Shown here in pieces: positions 6,712 to 12,528 of a stretch of 12,528 nucleotides of DNA. The stretch is from assembly GCA_030749275.1 (NCBI GenBank), contig JASMKJ010000261.1, forward strand, positions 1-12,528, given 5' to 3'. A program made the position numbers and the translations under genes. This DNA comes from Acidimicrobiales bacterium (GTDB taxonomy: Bacteria; Actinomycetota; Acidimicrobiia; Acidimicrobiales; Poriferisodalaceae). How positions within the stretch are numbered: position 1 is the stretch's first letter; every line of letters starts with the position of its first letter. Below the pieces are notes generated by a model, which was not told where the DNA came from, did not search any database, and saw only the letters and a list, made by a program, of their open reading frames with translations.

Positions 6712-7350
6712 TCATTCTTTGTATCCCCACACAGCATAAAGAGGGTCACCTAGGCCAGATGTCTCTGTTCTTAGTTCGGCGTGAAGATCCATCCACCCGC
6801 CTGATCGCCGAAAATACTCGCCAACAATCGCCACATGGCCACGATCGTCGGTTTGTCCCCAGCCTTGAATTGCCTTAGTTGGGAAGCATCGATTGGAGAA
6901 AGTGTTTACGAATACCCCTCCACTTCTTAAACATCGGCGCACTTCGTCAAACACCTCCAAGGGTTGGACCAGATAATCCACTGACACGCAACAAACAACT
7001 GCATCGAAGCTCTCATTTCCAAAGGGAAGTTGGGGGTCAAGATTCAGATCGTGTCGCACCCATGAGGACGCGTGCTCGTTGTTGCTTAGTTCGGTCGTAT
7101 TCATACCGAGCACCATCAACTCGTCTGGTGGTTCAAGGAAATGGCTGACCCAGGAACCCATCAAATCTAGGACCCTGCCTTCGAGTTTGAGTTCTCGATA
7201 AAGAACTCCAACTGCGGTAATCGCCTCATCGTCGATGTGGGTAACCAAACGCGGTTCCAAGTAAAAGTTGCTGTCTGGGGAGTGGTCGACCCTGCTGAAG
7301 AACCCCGGGGGGAATCCTGCGTAGCGATCGTTGTCTGAATCAGGGGCCAC
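6712..7350 (-). CDS. Class I SAM-dependent methyltransferase
   Basis: This 212-residue cytoplasmic protein has a Rossmann-type methyltransferase order: RVLDLMGSWVSH (residues 59-70) as motif I, PFGNESFDAVVCCVSVDYL (109-127) as the central strand, and LRSGGVFVNTFSN (141-153) after it. Motif I lacks the common GxGxG loop and reads LMGSWVSH. I recall this form from a conserved methyltransferase-like subfamily, so it may be a family trait rather than decay. The substrate is unknown. GTG 7350 is the likely start, with GGTGAG at 7358-7353 (tight 2-base spacing). The following YAGFPPGFFSRVD segment looks like a conserved N-terminus. The VOC gene ends 16 bases upstream, so the two are probably one transcript. 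Whether it methylates or is a pseudo-enzyme cannot be told from sequence. Confidence 0.83.
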   Translation of the reverse strand: MAPDSDNDRYAGFPPGFFSRVDHSPDSNFYLEPRLVTHIDDEAITAVGVLYRELKLEGRVLDLMGSWVSHFLEPPDELMVLGMNTTELSNNEHASSWVRHDLNLDPQLPFGNESFDAVVCCVSVDYLVQPLEVFDEVRRCLRSGGVFVNTFSNRCFPTKAIQGWGQTDDRGHVAIVGEYFRRSGGWMDLHAELRTETSGLGDPLYAVWGYKE

Positions 7351-7366
7351 GACTCACCACAACGCT

Positions 7367-7747
7367 CTAGGTATTGATCCTCTTGGCGAAACTGAGATCA
7401 TGACCGGAGGGGTCTCGGATAGCGAAAAACCTTTCGCCCCAAGGCGCATCAACGGGTTCGTCTTCTGGAGAGAACTTTGCCTCAACCGCCCGCTGGTACG
7501 CCAGATCAACATCATCCACGTGAAAAATTACTCGACCCCACCAACCCGACGGGAGTTCTTCTTGCTTGACTTGCCACAGGTTCACGAAACAAGAACCCGA
7601 GTCCAACGTGACGAAAGAACTGGCTGCGTTGCCGTAAGAGACAGCGAAACCCAGGGCTTCGTAGAATTCAATCGACTCGGCCATGTTCACTGTTGCCAGG
7701 GTTATGGCATCGATGTGCTCGGTCTTACCGGCATCGCGTTCAGCCAT
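7367..7747 (-). CDS. VOC (glyoxalase/bleomycin-resistance/dioxygenase) fold protein
   Basis: This 126-residue protein has the paired beta-alpha-beta-beta-beta modules of the vicinal oxygen chelate fold. The first module runs HIDAITLATVNMAESIEFYEALGF (residues 11-34), and the second starts at RVIFHVDDVDLAYQRAVE (72-89) and ends RDPSGHDLSF (111-120). His11 and His76 sit where VOC enzymes often hold metal ligands, but a full ligand set is not certain. Single-module-pair VOC proteins may be dioxygenases, isomerases or binding proteins; this one cannot be assigned. ATG 7747 is preferred because AGGTG (7760-7756) lies 8 bases upstream; a TTG at 7765 would extend it by six residues without a ribosome site. 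It is the first gene of the VOC-methyltransferase-SnoaL run and follows a 183-base gap that could hold a promoter. Confidence 0.84.
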   Translation of the reverse strand: MAERDAGKTEHIDAITLATVNMAESIEFYEALGFAVSYGNAASSFVTLDSGSCFVNLWQVKQEELPSGWWGRVIFHVDDVDLAYQRAVEAKFSPEDEPVDAPWGERFFAIRDPSGHDLSFAKRINT

Positions 7748-7930
7748 TTCAGAAGCACCTTTCAAATCTCAGTATGAATGAGGTTAAAGCAGCGGACACC
7801 GATCCCGGTCAGATCGAAGAGATCCAACTCTCAGCTTCCCGGTGTCGGGTATCGAATGCTGCAACTGACAGCGGCTCGTTTCGGCTCCCCGCTCGTAGAT
7901 GAGCGGGTTGTCCCTTCGTAAGAAGTTTCG
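7748..7930. other. 183-base gap between the YHYH lipoprotein and VOC genes
   Basis: This is one of the two longest gaps in the window (a similar one lies at 11056-11240). Near the YHYH stop it holds a strong hairpin at 7888-7907, described separately. An additional inverted repeat pairs GACACCG (7795-7801) with CGGTGTC (7840-7846) across 38 bases. The gap probably separates two transcription units. No convincing promoter hexamers or small gene could be read. Confidence 0.4.
7888..7907 (-). terminator. Hairpin terminator candidate after the YHYH lipoprotein gene
   Basis: CCCGCTC (7888-7894) and GAGCGGG (7901-7907) form a perfect 7-base-pair, GC-rich stem with a 6-base loop. It begins 23 bases past the TAA stop of the YHYH gene in the direction of transcription. 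No T-run follows on the minus strand, so it would be a T-poor hairpin terminator of the kind common in high-GC Gram-positive bacteria. Confidence 0.55.
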
Positions 7931-9124
7931 TTAACGGCTTTCGTCGAGCGCCTGTCGTAGCGCCGCTGCGGTGACTCCGAGGGTGTCCGCGGCCGTTTTG
8001 ATATCGGGTGGAGGCGGGCCCAAAGCAGCGCGGAGTTCTTCTTCAGGGACTCCCAGTAATGCGGCCGCAACAGTCAAGTTGGGTTGACCTTGGACTTGTC
8101 CTGGCTGCGATCCCCCGATCGCAGGACCACCTTGTCGCGTTTCGGTGAATTCCCCCATCCGGCATCTGCTGATGAACGGGAAGTCTCGGGTGATGACATA
8201 CCCGTACCGTTGGTTAATTGACATGCCGTTGCACTGGTCAAGATCACCTAGACCGTCGACGTATTCCCAATCGGAGGTGTAGGTACCGTCAGGGCTGGAG
8301 CTCTCGATGGCAATGTTTGGGCCCTGCCCGCCACCCAAACTAACTGTGCAATTAGTCCCGTTACGCAGCACCCCAGACAGTCGGTAACTCGATTCGTACC
8401 GGTCTGCCAGTGAGACGTACATCAGGTGGCCATCTGCCGCGAACCCGACGTGCACGAGATCAGATTCTGAATGCTTGTGTGTTTCAGCGAGCAAGTCAGA
8501 TAGGCCGTGATAGTGATATGCGCCCGTGGGCTGGACATGTGCGTTGTTGAAATCCATTCCAAGATCAAAGCGATCCTGGAGTCCCTCAACTCGGTAGGTT
8601 TCTCCAGTTACACAAGAAACTGTCTCAGCGGTCCCAGGTTCAAACTTCACACCGTTTATGGCGACTCCCGGGACATGGACGTCTCGCGCAGTACCTGTGT
8701 AGATCGGATCCGCCGGGTACTGATAGGTGGATGATTGGGCGGAAATCGCGTTCGGGTTGCCCTGATTGGGAAAATGTCCAGTTGCATGATCAGGTAAGGC
8801 ATTCGTGACTATCTGGCGTATCCCATTGGACACAAGCACCGTCGTCTGCGTTCCGAAATTCGGGTCAGATATCTCATAGTTACCCGAATAAGTGATCCCT
8901 AGTTCATCTGACGCGGAGGGGTTGTCGTCTGAGTGTTGTTGGGTGGTGGTTGGTGCTGTTGTTTCGGAGGTGGTGTCTTGATGGGAGTGGTCGTCTGAGT
9001 GTTGATCGGTGGTGGTTGAGATTGTCGGTTGAGAGTCGATGTTGACATCCGAACAGGAGGAACCGCTTAACATGATCAATGCTGCTGCCACCCGCCATGA
9101 GTTAACCAGCCCAGAAGAACCCAT
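7931..9124 (-). CDS. YHYH-domain secreted lipoprotein with C-terminal helical repeats
   Basis: This 397-residue protein starts with a lipoprotein-like signal: Arg11, a hydrophobic stretch VAAALIMLSG, then Cys24 in GSSC, which is an imperfect lipobox. A Ser/Thr/His/Asp-rich linker follows (residues about 35-75), containing two QHSDD units. The folded domain carries the diagnostic YHYH tetrapeptide at 203-206 (TGAYHYHGLSD) with further His at 216 and 218, and matches the YHYH protein family. Family function is unproven; the His-rich motifs suggest metal binding. The C-terminus has two related 20-residue units at 349-368 and 374-393, each reading like LGV-x5-LR-x-AL, as in small C-terminal helical repeats often found on exported bacterial proteins. 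It is probably exported and anchored to the membrane. The start ATG 9124 has no clear ribosome site but gives a sensible signal. It lies 62 bases after nitroreductase 1. Confidence 0.85.
   Translation of the reverse strand: MGSSGLVNSWRVAAALIMLSGSSCSDVNIDSQPTISTTTDQHSDDHSHQDTTSETTAPTTTQQHSDDNPSASDELGITYSGNYEISDPNFGTQTTVLVSNGIRQIVTNALPDHATGHFPNQGNPNAISAQSSTYQYPADPIYTGTARDVHVPGVAINGVKFEPGTAETVSCVTGETYRVEGLQDRFDLGMDFNNAHVQPTGAYHYHGLSDLLAETHKHSESDLVHVGFAADGHLMYVSLADRYESSYRLSGVLRNGTNCTVSLGGGQGPNIAIESSSPDGTYTSDWEYVDGLGDLDQCNGMSINQRYGYVITRDFPFISRCRMGEFTETRQGGPAIGGSQPGQVQGQPNLTVAAALLGVPEEELRAALGPPPPDIKTAADTLGVTAAALRQALDESR
8924..9018. repeat. Two 29-base direct repeats in the YHYH linker region
   Basis: Bases 8924-8952 and 8990-9018 match at 27 of 29 positions, the only differences lying in one TTG versus ATC triplet. 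The spacing is 66 bases (22 codons), so the repeat keeps frame. It encodes the two TTT-[DQ]QHSDD segments of the His/Asp/Thr-rich linker. It looks like a partial in-frame duplication that can grow or shrink. Confidence 0.85.
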
Positions 9125-9186
9125 GAGGCACTATGCCGCACCCAAAGGTAAGAATGTGCGCACCGATGCCAATCTTCAGGAAATCT

Positions 9187-9861
9187 TCAGCCGGTCAGCG
9201 GTTCCCCATTTGCATGTTCGAGGAACACGAACTCTTCGACCGGTTTTCTTGACAATTTTGAAAGCTGTTTAGGCGGTCGACCGATAGTGAGCATTGCCGA
9301 CACAGCCTCGTATGACTCAAGTCCCAAAAGTTGCTGAACAGCTGGCTCTTGGGCCGCAAGAAGAGTCGTTAATGTCCCACCGAAACCTTCGTTGCGTGCT
9401 GCCATCAGTGCGCTCCAAGCCATCGGGTAAACCGAAGCGCCACTCACCACCCCGACACGCTCCAAATATTGATCCATCGAGGCCACCACGTTGAGATCAA
9501 CAACAACGATGCAAACAACCGGCACCTTCTCAAGATGCTGAAACATGGGTATAGCAATCGGTAACGAATCATCGGCAGCAGCTTCTGCAACATCCACCGA
9601 AGTTGGGGTCACAGACTGCCAGTAGACCTCCCCAGCGCGAGTTTGAGCGGCGGCCACCCTCATAGGCGACCAACACAACTCACCAAGAGATTTCTTGGTG
9701 TTCTCATCACGAACCACTATGACCTTCCAACCTTGACGATTACCGCCGTTGGGTGCAAAACGCGCCGTATCAAAAATTCGATACAACACATCGTCGGGCA
9801 CCGCTTCGTCTGTGAACTCTCTTGCGGCGAAAGTAGTTCTGGCGACATCTACGAAATCCAT
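9187..9861 (-). CDS. Nitroreductase family FMN oxidoreductase (nitroreductase 1)
   Basis: This 224-residue protein fits the nitroreductase superfamily in length. It has the N-terminal R14-EFTDEAVPDD pattern, then the FMN-contact segment APNGGNRQGW (residues 36-45) and a late glycine-rich GFGGTLTT segment (about 159-166) that normally contacts the flavin. Such enzymes reduce nitro groups, quinones, enones or flavins with NAD(P)H in the cytoplasm, and some catalyse dehalogenation or flavin breakdown; the substrate here is unknown. The start ATG 9861 has GAGGTG (9872-9867) upstream, and that ribosome site overlaps the TGA stop of the CoA-transferase, indicating translational coupling. A second copy begins at 12425 with 22 of its first 34 residues identical. 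Confidence 0.9.
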   Translation of the reverse strand: MDFVDVARTTFAAREFTDEAVPDDVLYRIFDTARFAPNGGNRQGWKVIVVRDENTKKSLGELCWSPMRVAAAQTRAGEVYWQSVTPTSVDVAEAAADDSLPIAIPMFQHLEKVPVVCIVVVDLNVVASMDQYLERVGVVSGASVYPMAWSALMAARNEGFGGTLTTLLAAQEPAVQQLLGLESYEAVSAMLTIGRPPKQLSKLSRKPVEEFVFLEHANGEPLTG

Positions 9862-9870
9862 GACAACACC

Positions 9871-11055
9871 TCAAATAATCCGATCTGAACGAAAATCGTC
9901 GATCTCCGAAGAGCTAAAGCCAAGCTCAGTCAACACCTCATCTGTGTGTTCACCCAGTTCGGGGGATCTATGGCGGATAGTTCCCGGACTGCCGGTCATC
10001 GACACCGGGAACTGACTTATCGGGACATCCTTGACTGCGGTGGGATAGGAGAGCCGTTCCAAAAACCCCAGCGCCTGTACATGTGGATGATCAAGAGTTT
10101 CTTGAGGCTTTAAAACAGGAGCCCCTGGAATCTTGAGATCCGCGAGCGCAGACAACACTTCGGCAGTCGATTTGTCAGCACACCAGTCTGACATCACCCC
10201 ACAGATTTCATTTCGATGATTTCCTCGACCCTCATCGTTTTGGAACCTCGGGTCATCTGCCAGTTCGGGTCGACCGACAAGCTTTGCCCATCGCGCGAAT
10301 TGGTAATTACCGATCACCGACACCAGCACCAAGCCATCCAAAGTGGCGAACGTGTCCGAGGGGGCGGCGGTTTGCCCTTGGTTGTGCGAGGCCTCTCGAT
10401 TGATGTGAAGTTGGTCCTGTTCAATGAGCGTCGCATTCGCAATGGTCATTGCAGTTTTCAATAACGCCCCTTCAAGTTCCTGACCCTCGCCTGTGAGATC
10501 ACGGTGCCGCAAAGCGGCAAGGGTTGCCATTGCCAGCAAAGAGCCAGTGCAGAAATCCACGTACGGCGTCGAGTTACGCGTTGGTTGCCCCTCAGGTCCG
10601 GTCATGTGCATGGCCCCGGACATCGCCTGAGCCAGACCATCAAAACCGACACGATCACTGAATGGGCCTCCCGAACCGAAACAGGTCACGGTTGAAACAA
10701 TGATGTCGTTCTTAATTGTTTTGAGGGACTCGTAGTCAAGACCCATTTGCTTTCGTGTATCAGGAGGCAAATTAGCCACAACCACATCCGCTGTTTCGAC
10801 TAGCGCGTTCATTATTTGTCTACCTGCGGGCTTCATCGGATTCAAAGTGACGCTTTTTTTGTTTCGTCCGACCTGGAGAAACAATGCCCCTTGACCATCG
10901 GAGGTGACCGGAGTTGTCCAGCGGTCTTCCCCGCCGTCAATTCTTTCGATGCGAATCACATCAGCACCCAGATCACCCAAGATGGTGGCAGCAAACGGTC
11001 CGGCAATAAAACGACCGAAATCCAATACGCGAATCCCATCTAACACCCCAGCCAT
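9871..11055 (-). CDS. CaiB/BaiF (class III) CoA-transferase
   Basis: This protein of 394 residues has the standard length for family III CoA-transferases, which move CoA between carboxylic acids through an aspartyl-CoA intermediate. Typical segments are LDGIRVLDFGRFIAGPFAATILGDLGADVIRIE near the N-terminus, RNKKSVTLN (residues 64-72), and PYVDFCTGSLLAM, where Asp167 aligns with the catalytic aspartate. The C-terminal PVLKPQETLDHPHVQALGFL segment is also typical. ATG 11055 is chosen because GGGGAGG (11067-11061) lies 5 bases upstream; GTG 11076 would add seven residues without a ribosome site. The acid substrate cannot be read from the sequence. It heads the minus-strand run and is coupled to nitroreductase 1. 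Confidence 0.92.
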   Translation of the reverse strand: MAGVLDGIRVLDFGRFIAGPFAATILGDLGADVIRIERIDGGEDRWTTPVTSDGQGALFLQVGRNKKSVTLNPMKPAGRQIMNALVETADVVVANLPPDTRKQMGLDYESLKTIKNDIIVSTVTCFGSGGPFSDRVGFDGLAQAMSGAMHMTGPEGQPTRNSTPYVDFCTGSLLAMATLAALRHRDLTGEGQELEGALLKTAMTIANATLIEQDQLHINREASHNQGQTAAPSDTFATLDGLVLVSVIGNYQFARWAKLVGRPELADDPRFQNDEGRGNHRNEICGVMSDWCADKSTAEVLSALADLKIPGAPVLKPQETLDHPHVQALGFLERLSYPTAVKDVPISQFPVSMTGSPGTIRHRSPELGEHTDEVLTELGFSSSEIDDFRSDRII

Positions 11056-11240
11056 CACAACCTCCCCAGAGAACACTTAACCCCGAAGATAGTTAGATTT
11101 TCTGTTGACGGATTCTGAGGGAACACTTCTTCGCCTCAGTCGCTGTCCGGAAGAGCAATGATTCATGTCACATTCAGCTAAGGCGAGGCCTATGTTGGGA
11201 CGGCAACAGTGACCATCAAACGAACTTGGAGGTGGAGAAG
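11056..11240. promoter_or_regulatory. Divergent intergenic region between CoA-transferase and CrtC/AttH-like genes
   Basis: These 185 bases must hold the promoters for both divergent transcription units. I see a perfect inverted repeat CTGAGG (11115-11120) and CCTCAG (11134-11139) with a 13-base spacer, a possible regulator site or hairpin. GAACACTT occurs twice (around 11071 and 11121), once inside the inverted-repeat spacer. TTGACG at 11105 could be a -35 box, but no matching -10 is found at normal spacing. The functional assignment rests on position. Confidence 0.45.
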
Positions 11241-12365
11241 TTGCTGAGTTCCTTCGACGAGTTCTATATACACCAGACGTCACGGCCGATAACTACCTCG
11301 GCGACAAGTGACCGGAACGCGTACGACCGCTCGTTCTTTAACGGCTACACCGCAGACGGCTCCCTGTATTTCGGAATCAGTTCAGCCCGATACCCCAACC
11401 TCCGCATACAAGACTGCTCGTTAACGGTGGCTCAGGGAAATCAGCAGCATTCCTTTCATGCCTCTCGAAGAGCGCCGGACGATCCCATAGATATGAGTAC
11501 CGGGCCATTCCGTATCGAAATTCAAGAACCAATGAAGACACTGCGGGTAGTTCTCGATGACAACGAAACAGGCATCAGTGCTGACCTCGAATGGATTCCT
11601 AGGACGGCGCACTTCGCAGAAGATCACCAGATGCTCACCCCGGAACAAATCGGACGCTGGATGATCTCGACTCGTATGAACCAATTCGGGTTTTGGCGTG
11701 GCGAACTCCAACTCCCCAACGAAACCATCGCCGTTGACCCGGAACATACCTACGGAACGAAAGATCGGTCATGGGGCATTCGACCTGTAGGAGACCCAGC
11801 ACCACCAGGAGCACCGTTAGCACCTAAGGGTCTGAAGTTTTTCTGGGCGCCGCTGCACTGGTCAGATCACGTTACCCACATAGGCATATTCGAAGGAGAC
11901 AATGACGAAGTCTGGCACTGGGACGGTTTCCGGCTGCCCGCTTACGCCGATGTGACCCAGATACCAGGTGTCGAGGAACCAAGAATTGAGCGCTTTACCT
12001 CGGTCGGCCACGATTTCTCGTGGACCCCGGGAACTCGCAGAGTAGCGGGCGGACATCTCACCATGGGACTCTCGAATTCAACCCAAATTGAAGTAGAGAT
12101 CGAGCCTGTCAAATCGATTCTGATGAAAGGCATGGGCTACGGGCATCCGGAATGGGGCCATGGGCAATGGAAGGGTGAATTAGCTATATCGAGCGAATCT
12201 TGGGATCTAGAGGAAATTGATCCCCTCGCCCCGGGAAACATTCACATTCAAGAGGTAGTTCGAGTTCGTGACGGTTCCTCCCAAGGTGTAGGGGTGCTTG
12301 AACAACTTGTTGTTGGTCCATACCCGAGATACGGCTTCACACAATTCTTCGACGCAGCACCCTGA
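11241..12365 (+). CDS. CrtC/AttH-like lipocalin-fold protein (DUF7065/DUF7064-like), function unknown
   Basis: This 374-residue protein of beta-rich character has YDRSFFNGYTADGSLYFG near the N-terminus, GRWMISTRMNQFGFWRGEL in the middle and TYGTKDRSWGIRPVGDP (residues about 170-186), followed by FFWAPLHWSDHVTHIGIF. This arrangement resembles the hydroxyneurosporene synthase/AttH-like double-lipocalin proteins and the DUF7065/DUF7064 pair known from mycobacteria and marine bacteria; the assignment is from memory of these motifs. No signal peptide or membrane segment is visible. Start choice: GGAGG at 11228-11232 is 8 bases before TTG 11241, whereas a TTG at 11226 has no ribosome site and would contain this one. 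Family members are often next to lipid, steroid or aromatic catabolism genes, and here it is divergent from a CoA-transferase. A catalytic role is not established. Confidence 0.75.
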   Translation: MLSSFDEFYIHQTSRPITTSATSDRNAYDRSFFNGYTADGSLYFGISSARYPNLRIQDCSLTVAQGNQQHSFHASRRAPDDPIDMSTGPFRIEIQEPMKTLRVVLDDNETGISADLEWIPRTAHFAEDHQMLTPEQIGRWMISTRMNQFGFWRGELQLPNETIAVDPEHTYGTKDRSWGIRPVGDPAPPGAPLAPKGLKFFWAPLHWSDHVTHIGIFEGDNDEVWHWDGFRLPAYADVTQIPGVEEPRIERFTSVGHDFSWTPGTRRVAGGHLTMGLSNSTQIEVEIEPVKSILMKGMGYGHPEWGHGQWKGELAISSESWDLEEIDPLAPGNIHIQEVVRVRDGSSQGVGVLEQLVVGPYPRYGFTQFFDAAP

Positions 12366-12424
12366 CACAACGGGTTAATCCAATAGGACGACACAAGGCT
12401 TGCTGCTCGTGGAAGTATGAAGAC

Positions 12425-12528
12425 ATGGAACTGTATGACGTGATGCGCACCACATTCGCTGCGCGAGATTTCACAGACGACGAACTACCCGACGAAACCC
12501 TGTATCGAATTTTGGACAACGCACGGTT
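12425..12528 (+). CDS. Nitroreductase family protein, N-terminus only (nitroreductase 2, cut by window)
   Basis: The frame from ATG 12425 runs open to the right edge and gives 34 residues starting MELYDVMRTTFAARDFTDDE. 22 of these 34 match the first 34 residues of nitroreductase 1 with no gap, including the RTTFAAR and LYRI blocks. This fixes both the start and the family. A GGAAG at 12411-12415 lies 9 bases upstream as a weak ribosome site. The gene follows the CrtC/AttH-like gene by 59 bases on the same strand. The catalytic part lies outside the window, so nothing can be said of its completeness. Confidence 0.82.
   Translation, partial: MELYDVMRTTFAARDFTDDELPDETLYRILDNAR

Noticed and set aside
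7693..7902. Plus-strand 69-codon frame across the VOC 5' end and the following gap
   Set aside because: No ribosome site or recognisable protein, and it runs through inverted repeats of an intergenic region.
8924..9018. Possible CRISPR-like or mobile-element repeat
   Set aside because: Only two imperfect copies exist, they keep reading frame inside a lipoprotein linker, and there are no cas genes, transposase or terminal inverted repeats.
12337..12519. Minus-strand 60-codon frame at the right edge, resembling another plus-strand frame at 9749-10015
   Set aside because: The resemblance comes from both being antisense to the conserved 5' ends of the two nitroreductase paralogues.

Overview
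The window looks like a chromosomal piece from a free-living, aerobic, catabolically versatile bacterium, most likely an uncultured (possibly marine) actinobacterium of the Acidimicrobiia type. This rests on a mixture of an F420-type luciferase-like oxidoreductase, a CaiB/BaiF CoA-transferase, nitroreductases, a YHYH lipoprotein and a CrtC/AttH-like protein, together with fairly balanced base composition and frequent GTG/TTG starts. A SAR202-like Chloroflexi origin is not excluded. No rRNA, tRNA, CRISPR array, transposase, phage gene or transcriptional regulator was seen. Genes are tightly packed and no gene-free stretch exceeds 300 bases.

Layout: (1) Bases 1-2164, plus strand: the C-terminal part of an N-acyl-D-amino-acid deacylase-type amidohydrolase (cut by the left edge), then a luciferase-like monooxygenase. 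(2) Bases 2228-11055, minus strand: ten co-directional genes. In transcription order they are a CoA-transferase, nitroreductase 1, a YHYH lipoprotein, a VOC protein, a methyltransferase, a SnoaL-like protein, an HpaB-type flavin monooxygenase, LigA and LigB extradiol dioxygenase subunits, and a short MetE-like zinc methyl/alkyltransferase. (3) Bases 11241-12528, plus strand: a CrtC/AttH-like protein transcribed divergently from the CoA-transferase, then the first 34 codons of nitroreductase 2, a paralogue of nitroreductase 1, cut by the right edge.

The functional core is hpaB-ligA-ligB. The genes overlap or abut, all LigB metal ligands are visible, and the order suggests ortho-hydroxylation of a phenol to a catechol followed by ring opening. 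The HpaC-type flavin reductase and the later meta-cleavage enzymes are absent, so this is a partial pathway or depends on genes elsewhere. The MetE-like enzyme 57 bases downstream could connect one-carbon or thiol-alkyl chemistry to the aromatic substrate, but this is inference. The CoA-transferase and nitroreductase 1 are translationally coupled, and with the divergent CrtC/AttH-like gene and nitroreductase 2 they may form a second small module. Nothing in the sequence identifies the actual substrate of either module.
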